A stretch of 64,000 bases of DNA, taken from Elusimicrobiales bacterium (lineage in GTDB: Bacteria; Elusimicrobiota; Elusimicrobia; Elusimicrobiales; UBA9959). The stretch covers positions 62,001 to 126,000 of the forward strand of contig JAVHLJ010000001.1 in the NCBI GenBank assembly GCA_031082205.1. The letters are read 5' to 3'. Made by a program: the position numbers and the translations under genes. Positions within the stretch are counted from its first letter, which is position 1. Every line of letters starts with the position of its first letter. Of the stretch, positions 1 to 10,067 are shown piece by piece. The notes under the pieces were generated by a model. That model saw only the letters and a list, made by a program, of their open reading frames with translations. It was not told where the DNA came from and made no database searches.

Positions 1-351
1 CCTTTCTCCCATTTCGCCGCCGGATTGCTGAACGACAAAGTCCTCAAGGCCGCCGCGGCCCGGGCCGGAATTATCTGGGACGCCCCGGTCGGGCCGGTGC
101 AGGCCTTCGCCCGCGAGCTGAAGAACTTTGCCGCGGGGGTGGCCGGGCCGCTGGGCTTCGAGGACGCCATGGTAACGGCCGGAGGCTGCGCCCTGGCGGA
201 GATAGCGCCGGCGACCTTCGCCTCCAAAAAGACGCCCGGGCTCTACGTAACCGGCGAACTGCTGGACGTGGACGGCCGCTCCGGCGGCTTCAACCTGCAT
301 TTCGCCTGGACCTCGGGCATACTGGCCGGCCGCGCCGCCGCGCGTTTTTGA
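1..351 (+). CDS. C-terminal part of NAD(P)/FAD-dependent oxidoreductase, HI0933/BaiN-like flavoprotein (truncated at window edge)
   Basis: Frame open from base 1; C-terminus GGCALAEI..KTPGLYVTGELLDVDGRSGGFNLHFAWTSGILAGR is typical of the HI0933-like family. Confidence 0.75.
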   Translation, partial: PFSHFAAGLLNDKVLKAAAARAGIIWDAPVGPVQAFARELKNFAAGVAGPLGFEDAMVTAGGCALAEIAPATFASKKTPGLYVTGELLDVDGRSGGFNLHFAWTSGILAGRAAARF

Positions 352-361
352 CGCCCGTCAA
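348..361. promoter_or_regulatory. TTGAC-N4-GTCAA palindrome upstream of exported protein gene 418
   Basis: TTGACGCCCGTCAA. Confidence 0.45.
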
Positions 362-417
362 AGACAAACCCTCTCCCAACTGTTACCATATAGGCGACGG
401 TTCACAGGGGAGGCAGA

Positions 418-969
418 GTGAAACTCATTCTAGTTACTGTTCTTATGGCGGCGGCCATGCCGCTTAAAGCCGGGGAGACGGCCATGGAGTCGCTCCGCTC
501 GGTAGCCTTCGACATTCCCGCGGCGGCGCTGCCGGCGGCGCCGGAGCCGGCCGAAACCAGGGAAGTGAAGCCGGACGGCCTCTACCGCGCTTACTGCTGG
601 GGCCGCGCCCCGCACGAGAAGGCCGACGCCGAGGGCATGCCCGCCTCTTTCTGCGTCTCCTCTTTCCGGGTGCAGCTCAGGCCCGATTCCTCCGCTTTCC
701 TGGTCCTGGACGGCGAGATCTCCGGCGAATACCCGATGCAGGTGAAGTTCATCGGCGACGGGCTCTACACCGGCACGGCCGCGGTTTTCCGCCGCTACAA
801 GGGTTCCGCCTGCACCGAGGGCACGGACGCCGTGATAGAGATAACCGTCAGGATGGACGCGCGCGGCGCCATAATCGAGGAGCCGTCGGTCAGGGCTTTC
901 TACGGCACCAGCTGGGACGTCTGCCATTCCGGCTGGGACTATACCGAGATATTCTACTCCCGCCGCTGA
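418..969 (+). CDS. Hypothetical exported protein
   Basis: 183 aa ORF with GTG start and signal peptide MKLILVTVLMAAAMPLKA; followed by a terminator. Confidence 0.6.
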   Translation: MKLILVTVLMAAAMPLKAGETAMESLRSVAFDIPAAALPAAPEPAETREVKPDGLYRAYCWGRAPHEKADAEGMPASFCVSSFRVQLRPDSSAFLVLDGEISGEYPMQVKFIGDGLYTGTAAVFRRYKGSACTEGTDAVIEITVRMDARGAIIEEPSVRAFYGTSWDVCHSGWDYTEIFYSRR

Positions 970-988
970 TAGCAGCTCGCGCCAGGGG

Positions 989-1023
989 AAGGGCCGTCCG
1001 CTAATGCGGACGGCCCTTTTCTT
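989..1023 (+). terminator. Rho-independent terminator
   Basis: GGGCCGTCCGC-taat-GCGGACGGCCC stem followed by TTTTCTTT. Confidence 0.85.
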
Positions 1024-1085
1024 TGTCGCGCATTAATTTATATCCTTAAAACCGGCGCAAATCACTCTAAAGGCGGACTTATCCG

Positions 1086-2318
1086 ATGAACTTCAAGAAC
1101 ACTCTCTATTCCAGGCTCGAGCGCTACTGCAGGGTGGACACACAGGCGGACCCGGACTCCAAGACCTTTCCCTCCACCAAAAAGCAGCTGGTCCTGCTCA
1201 AAATGCTGGCGGCCGAGCTCAGGAAGATAGGCGCGAAGAAAGTGAAGATGGACCGCTGGGCTTACGTGACGGCCGAATTGCCCGCCACCGTGAAAGGCAA
1301 AAAGCCGGCCATCGGCTTCCTGGCCCACGCCGACACCTCGCCCGACGCCTCCGGCGCCGGCGTAAGGCCCCAGGTGCACAGAGCCTGGAAGGGCGGCGAT
1401 ATCGTTATAAGCCGCCGGCACGGCGTTATTCTGAATAAGAAGAACTGTCCCGAACTGGCCGGCAGGGAGGGGGAGGACATAGTGACCGCCTCGGGCGATA
1501 CGCTGCTGGGCGCCGACAATAAAGCCGGGCTGGCGATAATAATGACCGTCGCCGAATACCTGCTAAAGAACCCCTCGATCCCGCACGGTACGCTGAAGAT
1601 AGGTTTCACCCCGGACGAGGAAGTGGGACAGGGCGTAAAACATTTCGACGTGAAGGCCTTCGGCGCCGACTACGCCTACACCGTGGACGGAGACGTGGCC
1701 GGCACCATAGAAGAAGAGACCTTCAACGCCGACGCCGTGAAGATAGAGATAAAGGGCAAGAGCGTCCACCCCGGCACGGCCAAGAACGCGCTGGCCAACG
1801 CCCTGCGCGTGGCGGCCGACATCGCCGCCTCCTGGCCGGAGAACATGCTGCCCGAGACCACGGAGAAGCGCGAAGGCTTCATCATGTTCACCGACCTTTC
1901 GGCCGGCATAGAGAAGGCGGAACTGACCGGCATAGTCCGCGAGCACGACTTGAAGAAACTTAAAGCGATGGAAAGGCAGCTCGAAGCCATAATAGCCGCC
2001 AAGAGGCTCAAGTACCCGCTGGCGGAGATAAAAGTTTCTTTCCGCGAGCAGTACCGCAATATGGGCATCGTGATGGCGAAGCATCCGGAAGTCATGGAGA
2101 AGCTCAAAGCCGCCGTACGCGCCGCCGGCCTGGAGCCTAAGATAAAGCCCGTGCGCGGCGGCACCGACGGGGCGCGGCTCTCCTATATGGGCCTGCCCAC
2201 GCCCAATGTCTTCACCGGCGGCTACAATTACCACGGCCGCTACGAGTGGGTCTCGCTCGACGGCATGAACAAGTCCGCTGAAGTCCTGATCGAACTGGTC
2301 AAAGAATGGGCGAAGTGA
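1086..2318 (+). CDS. pepT: Peptidase T (tripeptide aminopeptidase, M20 family)
   Basis: 410 aa; GFLAHADTSPDASG, GADNKAGLA, TPDEEVGQG, VRGGTDGARLSYMGLPTPNVFTGGYNYHGRYEWV motifs. Confidence 0.95.
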   Translation: MNFKNTLYSRLERYCRVDTQADPDSKTFPSTKKQLVLLKMLAAELRKIGAKKVKMDRWAYVTAELPATVKGKKPAIGFLAHADTSPDASGAGVRPQVHRAWKGGDIVISRRHGVILNKKNCPELAGREGEDIVTASGDTLLGADNKAGLAIIMTVAEYLLKNPSIPHGTLKIGFTPDEEVGQGVKHFDVKAFGADYAYTVDGDVAGTIEEETFNADAVKIEIKGKSVHPGTAKNALANALRVAADIAASWPENMLPETTEKREGFIMFTDLSAGIEKAELTGIVREHDLKKLKAMERQLEAIIAAKRLKYPLAEIKVSFREQYRNMGIVMAKHPEVMEKLKAAVRAAGLEPKIKPVRGGTDGARLSYMGLPTPNVFTGGYNYHGRYEWVSLDGMNKSAEVLIELVKEWAK

Positions 2319-2323
2319 GGCCG

Positions 2324-3550
2324 ATGAGGACGCTGCTCCCCCTGCTGCTTCTCTCCGCCGCCCTGCCGCTCCGCGCCCAGCAGGCCGAGCCGCGCCTCGT
2401 AACGCTGGACGAAGCCTACAGGCTGGCGCTGGCCCGCAGCGAGCAGCTGGCCGCCTCGGCCGAGGGCGTGAAACAGCTCGAATACGCCGAGCGGCAGATA
2501 CGCTCCGCCTTCCGCCCGTCCATTCACGGCTTCGCCTCCGAAACCGTCGGCGGCGGCATCAGCGGCCGCACTCAGGCCGGCGTCGGCCTGGACTACAACC
2601 TCTTCTCCGGCATGCGCGACTACCTGGCGGCCAGGTCCTCCCGCCTGCGCGCCGAAGCCGCCGCCCTGGCGCTCTCGCGCGCCCGCGAAGCCCTCTACCG
2701 CGACACAGCCCGCGCCCACATAAGCCTGGCCGAACTCAAGTCGGAGATACGCATAAGGCGCGAACAACTCAGGGTGGCGGAGGGCAGGCTGAAAGAACTG
2801 CGGTCACGCGCGGCCATAGGCCGCAGCCGCCGCAGCGAGGTGGTGGAGGCCCGCGCGAGGATAGCCCAGGACGAGGCCGCGCTGCAGGCCGCGCTTTCCG
2901 ACGAGGAAGCCGCGGCCTTCACTTTCGCCTTCATCACCGGCCTGGAGGGGGACTTCCTTCTCCCCGAGGCGGAGGCGTCCCCTCCCGGGCCGCTGGATCC
3001 CTATCTCTCTCTCGCCCTGGCCAGGGCCGACGTGGCCGCCGCGCGCAAGGAGCTGCAGGCCGCGGAGACCGAGGCCACGGCGGGCGACCGCCTTATCTGG
3101 CCTTCGCTGGACCTTTCGGCGGACTATTACCTCAAGCGCCCGTCCCCCAACGAGAACAGGGACTGGGAAGCGGCTCTCTCCCTCAAGATACCTTTCTACA
3201 CGGGCGGCTTCGCCCCGGCCGCGGCCGGCCAGTACCGCTCCCGCGCCGAGGCCGCCCGCCTGGCCCTGCAACTGACGGAAAGGCGGGCCGCCGACGAGGT
3301 CCGGCGCGCCCATGCCGCGCTGAGCCGCGCCCTGGCGGTGGCCGCGTCCCTCGACACCGCCCTGGCCCTCGCCCTGGAGAACTCGGAGCTGCAGGCCGCC
3401 GACTACAAGAACGGGCTGGTCACCAACATAGACGTCCTCAACGCCCAGAACTCGGTGCTGCTGACCGCGCTTTCCCTTGAGCAGGCCCGCGCGCGCGCGG
3501 CCTACGCTGCGGCGGAGCTCGGCATAGCCGCCGGCACGGAGAAGCGATGA
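2324..3550 (+). CDS. TolC-family outer membrane efflux protein
   Basis: Signal peptide, TolC/OEP repeat organisation (LxxAxxRSxxLxA..., NGLVTNIDVLNAQNSVLLTALSLEQARA); ORF track start at 2306, ATG at 2324 gives a clean signal peptide. Confidence 0.85.
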   Translation: MRTLLPLLLLSAALPLRAQQAEPRLVTLDEAYRLALARSEQLAASAEGVKQLEYAERQIRSAFRPSIHGFASETVGGGISGRTQAGVGLDYNLFSGMRDYLAARSSRLRAEAAALALSRAREALYRDTARAHISLAELKSEIRIRREQLRVAEGRLKELRSRAAIGRSRRSEVVEARARIAQDEAALQAALSDEEAAAFTFAFITGLEGDFLLPEAEASPPGPLDPYLSLALARADVAAARKELQAAETEATAGDRLIWPSLDLSADYYLKRPSPNENRDWEAALSLKIPFYTGGFAPAAAGQYRSRAEAARLALQLTERRAADEVRRAHAALSRALAVAASLDTALALALENSELQAADYKNGLVTNIDVLNAQNSVLLTALSLEQARARAAYAAAELGIAAGTEKR

Positions 3551-6500
3551 CCCTTTCCGACCTCTCGATAAAACGCCCCGTCTTCGCCTGGATGATAATG
3601 GCCGGGCTCATCACCTTCGGCGCCATCAGTTTCTCGCGCATGGGCATAAGCCAGCTGCCCGACGTGGACTACCCGGTGGTCAACATCCGCGTCGAGCTCG
3701 AAGGCGCCGCCCCGGAGGTCATGGAAACCCAGGTCACCGACGTCCTGGAGGGCGCGGTGATGACCATCGCCGGCATCCGCGACATCTCGTCCACCTCGCG
3801 CCGCGGCTCGGCCAGCATAACCCTCGAATTCGAGCTCGAGCACGACATAGACGACGCCATGCAGGAGGTGCAGGCCAAGGTCTCCCAGGCGCAGCGCAAC
3901 CTGCCGCGCGACATAGACCCGCCGGTGGTGACCAAGACCAACCCGGAGGACCAGCCGATAATCTGGATAGCCCTCTCCGGCGACAGGCCCGTGAAGGACC
4001 TGATGAATTACACCAACGACGTCCTGCGCGACCAGCTCAGCGTCATCGAGGGCGTGGGAGACGTGACGATGGGCGGCTACGTGGACCCGGCCCTGCGCGT
4101 CTGGCTGGACGCCGACAGGATGGACGCGGCCCAGCTGACGGTCACGGACATCATGGGGGCCATAACGGCCCAGCATTCCGAGCAGCCCGCCGGCTATATC
4201 GATACCGGCAAGCGGGAATATAACGTGCGCGTACTGGGCGAGGCCCCGGACCCGGCCGCGTTCTCCCGCATGGTCATCCCCGCGCGCGGCGGCGCGGCCA
4301 TCTGGCGCACCTACCGCATAGGCGACGTCGCGACGGTGGAGGACGGCCTGGCCGACGTGCGCCGCGTCACCCGCAACTGGGGGCAGCGCGCCGTGGGCCT
4401 GGGCGTGCGCAAGCAGCGCGGCTCCAACGCCGTGGCCACCGCCCGTCTGGTCAAGGAGAAGCTGGAGGTCATAAAGAAGGACCTGCCGGCCGGCATGCGG
4501 CTGGAGATAGTCAACGACGCCACGCGCTTCATAGAGGAATCCACGGAGGAGCTCAATTTCACGCTCTTCCTTTCCGCGCTGCTTACCGGCGTCGCCTGCT
4601 GGCTTTTCCTCGGCTCCTGGTCGTCCACGCTCAACGTCCTGCTGGCCATACCCACCTCCATAGTCGGCGCCTTCATCGTGCTGTATTTCATGGGCTTCAC
4701 CCTCAACGTCTTCACGCTGCTGGGCCTGACGCTGGCCATCGGCATAGTGGTGGACGACGCCATCATGATGCTCGAGAACATCGTGCGCCACAACGAGAAG
4801 GGGGAGGGGCGCGTGCGCGCGGCCATAATAGGCGCGCGGGAAATGACCTTCCCGGCGATGGCGGCCTCCGTCGCCATACTGGCCATCTTCATACCCGTCA
4901 TCTTCATGGAAGGCATCATCGGCAAGTTCTTCTTCCAGTTCGGCGTGACGATGACGGCCGCCGTCATGCTCTCGCTGCTGGAAGCCCTGACGCTCACGCC
5001 CATGCGCTGCTCGCAGTTCGTCACGGCCGAGCGCACTCTCTGGATAGGCCGGGCGGTGGACGCGCTGATGGAGAAGGCCCGCCGCGGCTACGCGTCGCTC
5101 CTGCGCCGTCTGCTGGAGCACCGCTGGGCCGTCCTGGGCGCCGCCACGCTGGTCTTCGCGGCGTCGCTGTCCCTGATAAAGTTCATCCCCAAGGAATTCT
5201 CTCCCGCGCAGGACCAGAGCCGTTTCCTGGTGCGCGTGCAGACCCCGGTCGGTTCCTCGCTGGAGCACACGGCCAGGGTCATGGAAGAAGCCGAAAAATG
5301 GGCCATGGCCCAGCCGAACATCCGCACCTTCATGGCCAATACCGGCGGCTTCGGCGGCGGGCAGGTGAACCAGGGCATGCTGATGGTGGCCATGAAGCCT
5401 CCGGCCGAGCGCGTGCCTCTGCCCGGGGAGTCCAGGCCTCCGACGCAGCAGGAGTTCATGCGCTACGCCCGCAAGCCCCTCAATTCGATCCCCGGCGTGC
5501 GCCGCGCCGCCATACAGGACCCGTCGCTGGGGGGCTTCACGGCCCAGCGCGGCTTCCCGGTGGAGTTCAGCGTCCGCGGCCGCGACTGGGACCGGCTGGC
5601 CGAATACAGCCGCCTCATCATGGAGCGGATGACGGCCTCGGGAAAGATGACCGACGTGGATACCGACTACCAGGAGGGCATGCCCGAAGTGCGGGTGCTG
5701 CCCGACCGGGAGAAAGCCGCCGCGCGCGGCGTCAGCGTGGCCTCGATAGGCGACGCGGTCAACGCGATGATAGGCGGCGTCCGGGCCGGCAAGTTCACGC
5801 GCGGCAGCAAGCGCTACGACATAAGGGTCCAGCTGCTCGACAAGGACCGGCGCGACTCCGGCGACATACGCAAGATCTGGGTGCGCAACAACCGCGGCGA
5901 GGTCATACGCCTCTCCGAGGTCGTGAAGATAGAGGAGAAGCCCACCCTGCTGTCCATCTCCCGCAAGAACCGCGAGCGCGCCATCGGCGTCTTCGCCAAC
6001 GTGGCGCAGGGCGCCTCCCAGGAGCAGGCGCTCAGGGAGGTGGAGCGCGTCGCGCGAGAGGTGCTGCCCGAGGGCTACCGCGTGGTATTCTCGGGCACCT
6101 CCAAGACCTTCCAGGACTCATTTAAGAGTCTCAACTTCGCGCTGATCCTGGGAGTGCTGGTCGCCTATATGATACTGGCCTCCCAGTTCAACAGCTTCGT
6201 CCACCCCGTCACCGTCCTGCTGGCCCTGCCTTTCAGCGTGACGGGCGCCTTCATAGCGCTCAAGCTGGGCGGCTATTCCCTGAGCATATACAGCATGATA
6301 GGCATCATACTGCTGATGGGCATAGTGAAGAAGAACTCCATCCTGCTGGTGGATTTCACCAATCACCGGCGGCGGGACGCCGGGCTCGGCGTGAACGAGG
6401 CCCTGCTCGAGGCCTGCCCGATAAGGCTGCGGCCGATACTCATGACCTCGTTCGCCACCATAGCGGCGGCCATACCGCCGGCGCTGGGCTACGGGCCGGG

Positions 6501-6696
6501 CGCGGAGACGCGCATACCGATGGCGCTGGTGGTGATAGGCGGCGTCTTCTTCTCCACGCTGCTGACGCTGCTTGTGGTGCCCTGCGCCTACAGCCTTATG
6601 TCGAACCTCGAGAGCCGACGGCACGAGCAGGCTCTCAAAGTCGCGCTCAAAGAACTCAACGAGGCGGGGGAAGAGGGTCGGAACCGGGGGAATTGA
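3547..6696 (+). CDS. RND-family (HAE1/AcrB-like) efflux permease
   Basis: 1049 aa; SIKRPVFAWMIM, GIVVDDAIMMLENI, internal duplication with GIVKKNSILLVDF; overlaps tolC-like gene by 4 nt. Confidence 0.93.
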   Translation: MTLSDLSIKRPVFAWMIMAGLITFGAISFSRMGISQLPDVDYPVVNIRVELEGAAPEVMETQVTDVLEGAVMTIAGIRDISSTSRRGSASITLEFELEHDIDDAMQEVQAKVSQAQRNLPRDIDPPVVTKTNPEDQPIIWIALSGDRPVKDLMNYTNDVLRDQLSVIEGVGDVTMGGYVDPALRVWLDADRMDAAQLTVTDIMGAITAQHSEQPAGYIDTGKREYNVRVLGEAPDPAAFSRMVIPARGGAAIWRTYRIGDVATVEDGLADVRRVTRNWGQRAVGLGVRKQRGSNAVATARLVKEKLEVIKKDLPAGMRLEIVNDATRFIEESTEELNFTLFLSALLTGVACWLFLGSWSSTLNVLLAIPTSIVGAFIVLYFMGFTLNVFTLLGLTLAIGIVVDDAIMMLENIVRHNEKGEGRVRAAIIGAREMTFPAMAASVAILAIFIPVIFMEGIIGKFFFQFGVTMTAAVMLSLLEALTLTPMRCSQFVTAERTLWIGRAVDALMEKARRGYASLLRRLLEHRWAVLGAATLVFAASLSLIKFIPKEFSPAQDQSRFLVRVQTPVGSSLEHTARVMEEAEKWAMAQPNIRTFMANTGGFGGGQVNQGMLMVAMKPPAERVPLPGESRPPTQQEFMRYARKPLNSIPGVRRAAIQDPSLGGFTAQRGFPVEFSVRGRDWDRLAEYSRLIMERMTASGKMTDVDTDYQEGMPEVRVLPDREKAAARGVSVASIGDAVNAMIGGVRAGKFTRGSKRYDIRVQLLDKDRRDSGDIRKIWVRNNRGEVIRLSEVVKIEEKPTLLSISRKNRERAIGVFANVAQGASQEQALREVERVAREVLPEGYRVVFSGTSKTFQDSFKSLNFALILGVLVAYMILASQFNSFVHPVTVLLALPFSVTGAFIALKLGGYSLSIYSMIGIILLMGIVKKNSILLVDFTNHRRRDAGLGVNEALLEACPIRLRPILMTSFATIAAAIPPALGYGPGAETRIPMALVVIGGVFFSTLLTLLVVPCAYSLMSNLESRRHEQALKVALKELNEAGEEGRNRGN

Positions 6697-7501
6697 GGAA
6701 TTCCAGCAGCAGGGGCCTGAAAGTTCCGCCGTGGGCGCCGAAGGCGTCCACGTGGCCGGAGGGGGGCTTCCACAGGACCTTGGGCTCCGGGGCCGCGTCG
6801 AAAAGCTTCCTGCCCTGCGCGTAAGGCACCGTCGGGTCCTTCTCCGAGTGGATGAATATCTTAGGGCAGTCTATCTTGCCGATATTGTCTCCGGGCGCGT
6901 GACCGCCTTCGATGGCCAGATATGTGGTCCACGCGACCGGCCAGGTGAGCCAGCCCCGCCGCAATACCGCCGCGCCGACTCCCCTGTAAGAGTGGAAAGT
7001 CCCTTCCAGTATAAGCGCGGCGGGGTTTAACCCGCTCTCAGCGGCCGCGGCCACCGCGACCGCCCCTCCCAGGCTCTGGCCGAAGACTATCATCCTCTCG
7101 GGCGAGGCGCCCGGAAGCTTCAGCGCGTGGGCCAGCGCGGCTTTCCCGTCCATCACCACGCCGTCGAGGCTCGGCTTGCCGCCCGAAGCGCCGTACCCCC
7201 TGTAATCGAAAATGAAGACGTTGTAGCCCTCTCGGGCCAGCCAGGCCGAATAGGGGTAATGCGAGGTCATGTTCTGCGCGTTGCCGTGGAAGTGGACGAC
7301 GGTGGCCTTCGGCGCTCCCTCGGGGGGGAAGAACAGCCCGGTCAGCGGCGTGCCGTCGAGCGATTCGAATTTTATCGCCTCGTAGCGGTAGCCCAGCTCC
7401 GCCGGGTCCGAGTGTATGTGCCGGCTCGGCTGGAAGAACAGGTGCGTGCACCCGCCCAGCCCCATCGCCGCCGCCAGCATCAACGCTCTCTTCCCGCGCA
7501 T
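6656..7501 (-). CDS. Alpha/beta hydrolase lipoprotein (BEM46-like)
   Basis: Lipobox MGLGGC; HFHGNAQN, GQSLGGAVA nucleophile elbow, DPTVPYAQG, GHVDAFG. Confidence 0.85.
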   Translation of the reverse strand: MRGKRALMLAAAMGLGGCTHLFFQPSRHIHSDPAELGYRYEAIKFESLDGTPLTGLFFPPEGAPKATVVHFHGNAQNMTSHYPYSAWLAREGYNVFIFDYRGYGASGGKPSLDGVVMDGKAALAHALKLPGASPERMIVFGQSLGGAVAVAAAAESGLNPAALILEGTFHSYRGVGAAVLRRGWLTWPVAWTTYLAIEGGHAPGDNIGKIDCPKIFIHSEKDPTVPYAQGRKLFDAAPEPKVLWKPPSGHVDAFGAHGGTFRPLLLEFLNSPGSDPLPPPR

Positions 7502-7591
7502 CCCTACATTATACTTTCTCGCATGGCTGCAAAATAGGAAGAACTATTCGGGGGCACGCCGTCCTGACAGCCCGGCAAAGTTCTCCTTATT

Positions 7592-9529
7592 TTAAGGCGG
7601 GAAGACGAAGTGGTGGAGGTAGAGGCCGAGCTCGCGGTAATCGCCGCCGCGCCAGGCGAATTCGGAGCGCAGCGAGGCGTTGCGCGAAAGTTTGAAGGAA
7701 ACTGCCGCGGCGCCGGCCCAGAGCGGCCGCGAGTCGCCGAAAGCGTAACCGATATAGCGGGCCTCCAGCAGGCCGCGCCAGGGCCCGCGGGAGCCCAGCA
7801 CGCCTGCCTTGAGGCCGCCGCCCAGCCGCCAGTTCTCCCGCAGCGCGCCGCCGAAGGCCGTATCGGCCTCGAACATGGCGTACCAGACCTGCCGCACAGG
7901 CCCGTCCCATTCAGCCGCCAGCCCCGCGCCGGCGTTCATGGCCCAGACCGTCGCGCGTCCCGGGCCGCGGCCCGTCTCAGGCGCCTGCTCCAATCCGGCC
8001 GAGACCGACCAGGACTGCCGGCGCACCCAGTCGTCCCAGGGATTGAGGCTCATCACCTGCACCAGCCGCCCCTGCTGAACGAAGCCCCGGCCGTAATTCC
8101 TGTCGTAGCGCAGCTTGAGCGAGCCCATCTCGAGCGCCGCGTCGGGGAGATAGCCCTCCGGGTCGTCGAGCAGGTCCTGCAGGGCGAAGCGGGCCTGCAG
8201 TTCATAGGCGGGACCTTTCCCGTGCGAGACCAGGCCCGCGCCCAGGCGCATGCTCTCGTGGGAAGCCATTATGGACGGCGGCCTGGCCGGCGCGCCGGGG
8301 AAGGTGTCCTGCGTCCCCAGGGCGGCGCGGGCGGCCAGTATCGGGTCGGTGCGGCCGTCCAGTTCTTTCTGGTCTATCTTGCGCGCGTGATAGCGCCAGC
8401 TGAGATAATCGGCCGCCAGCTCCAGTACCGGCGCCTTCAGCGCGGGATGGACGGGAGCGAGCCGGTCGAGCTCGGCCCGCTGGTCGCCGCGCGCCAGTTC
8501 CAGGACCGACGCGCGCTGCGAGGGGGAGAGCCGGGAGCGTTTCCACTCCACAGTCTTCCAGAGCGAAGGCCTCCAGCCCGGTTCGGCGGGAGAAGACGCC
8601 GCTATGGCCGCGCGCGCCGTGTCCGACGGTATGACCCAGAAATTGAACCTGCGGGCCAGGTCCAGTTCCGGCTTGACTATGTCCAGCAGCGGCATCAGCT
8701 GCCAGGAGCAGTTGCGGGTGAAGAAAAGGTAGGGGAACGAGGCCTTGCCCAGCTCCCAGCAATGGCGCAGCAGCCGGTCTATCTCTTCCCCGCTCAGGTT
8801 CAGCGGGAATTCCCAGAGGTCCCGGTTCTCGATATTGCGGTATTCCTGTATCTTGAGATAATAAGGGATGGTCGAGAATTGTCCGGGGTAGGCGCCGATC
8901 AGGCCCTTTACCGCGTAGAGGAAACCGCCTTTCGCGTCGGTGGTCGCGGCGTAGTTTATCGTGTAGTCCAGCAGGTCGGCTCCCTCGCCTCCCCGCTTGT
9001 GCAGCCGGAGGAAAGTGTGCCCGTAGAGGGTGGAAGGATTGTTGAGATAGCCGGCCGCGAACAGGAGGGTGACTTTCTCCGGGTCCAGCACGGCTTTCCA
9101 GTCCTCGAATTTAGCGCAGCGCGGCGGGGGGAACTCCCCGCCTACGCGCAAAGCCTCCCGCAGCCACCTGTAGCGCTCCGGGAAAGCGCAGGCGGGGGAA
9201 TCGTCCGCCTCGCCCTCATAAAAAAAACCGTCTATCGCGGCTTCCAGCTCCAGGCGGGGATTGATATGCCCCCATTTGTGGAGAAAGAACCTGGGGTTCG
9301 TGCAGGGGCTCCTGCGGCCGCCCAGGAGGCCGTCCTCGTAGTAGAGGAGCTTGAGCCAGTACGGGTCTTCCCAGAGCCGGACTTTCAGCGCGGCCTGGCG
9401 CAGCGCCAGCCGGCGCAGGTCCTGCTGCGGCGTCAGGGCGGAAACGGAGAGCGGTAGGAGGAGAAGAAGGGGGAAAATAAAGCGGACCGGGCGCTTACTG
9501 AACCCGGTCCGCTTTGTGTCCATCATCAA
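7592..9529 (-). CDS. DUF4105 domain-containing exported protein
   Basis: 645 aa; signal peptide; NPSTLYGHTFLRLHK, FFTRNCSWQLMPLLD characteristic of DUF4105. Confidence 0.8.
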   Translation of the reverse strand: MMMDTKRTGFSKRPVRFIFPLLLLLPLSVSALTPQQDLRRLALRQAALKVRLWEDPYWLKLLYYEDGLLGGRRSPCTNPRFFLHKWGHINPRLELEAAIDGFFYEGEADDSPACAFPERYRWLREALRVGGEFPPPRCAKFEDWKAVLDPEKVTLLFAAGYLNNPSTLYGHTFLRLHKRGGEGADLLDYTINYAATTDAKGGFLYAVKGLIGAYPGQFSTIPYYLKIQEYRNIENRDLWEFPLNLSGEEIDRLLRHCWELGKASFPYLFFTRNCSWQLMPLLDIVKPELDLARRFNFWVIPSDTARAAIAASSPAEPGWRPSLWKTVEWKRSRLSPSQRASVLELARGDQRAELDRLAPVHPALKAPVLELAADYLSWRYHARKIDQKELDGRTDPILAARAALGTQDTFPGAPARPPSIMASHESMRLGAGLVSHGKGPAYELQARFALQDLLDDPEGYLPDAALEMGSLKLRYDRNYGRGFVQQGRLVQVMSLNPWDDWVRRQSWSVSAGLEQAPETGRGPGRATVWAMNAGAGLAAEWDGPVRQVWYAMFEADTAFGGALRENWRLGGGLKAGVLGSRGPWRGLLEARYIGYAFGDSRPLWAGAAAVSFKLSRNASLRSEFAWRGGDYRELGLYLHHFVFPP

Positions 9530-9541
9530 GCGCCGACGCTA

Positions 9542-9988
9542 TCAGATGTTGCTGACGAGCCTGTCTATCGCGGTGACGGCGGTCTTCGCGTCGTTGGCGG
9601 CGAAGATCGTCGTGTGGTTCTTCTGCAGGAGCTGCGTGAACTGCCAGGCGTTCTGCGGGGTGTACCCGTAGAGCTTGGCCAGGCTGTTGACGTACTCGCC
9701 CTTGCCGGCCGCGACGTCGCGGGACAGGTCCTTGTAGTTGGCCTCGATGAAGCTCTGGCGGGCCATGCTCAGCTTGACCAGGCCCTCGTTGTTGCAGTTC
9801 GAGGTGCCGAAGGTCATGCCGAAGGTCTGGCTGCCGAAGGTCCCGTTGGTGGTGGCCGCGAGTACCTGCGTCATGTCGTTCTTCTGGAACGCCAGGCTGC
9901 CCAGGCCGCAGCCCGCGCTGCCGTAACCGGCCGCGAAGGCGGTGGAGCTGAACGCCATGGCTACTACCGCTATAAGCACTTTTTTCAT
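9542..9988 (-). CDS. DUF3015-like small exported protein
   Basis: MKKVLIAVVAMAFSSTAFA signal peptide; GYGSAGCGLGSLAF...TFGTSNC pattern. Confidence 0.7.
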   Translation of the reverse strand: MKKVLIAVVAMAFSSTAFAAGYGSAGCGLGSLAFQKNDMTQVLAATTNGTFGSQTFGMTFGTSNCNNEGLVKLSMARQSFIEANYKDLSRDVAAGKGEYVNSLAKLYGYTPQNAWQFTQLLQKNHTTIFAANDAKTAVTAIDRLVSNI

Positions 9989-10067
9989 TATTTTCCTCCC
10001 CAATCACTTGCTGACTTAACTACCCGATTGAATTCTGCCACTAATCGCCGCGGCCTGTCAATGATCC

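Noticed and set aside
5298-6125. 275-aa +2-frame ORF inside the RND gene
   Set aside because: Arg/Gly/Pro-rich frame-shadow of the true coding frame.
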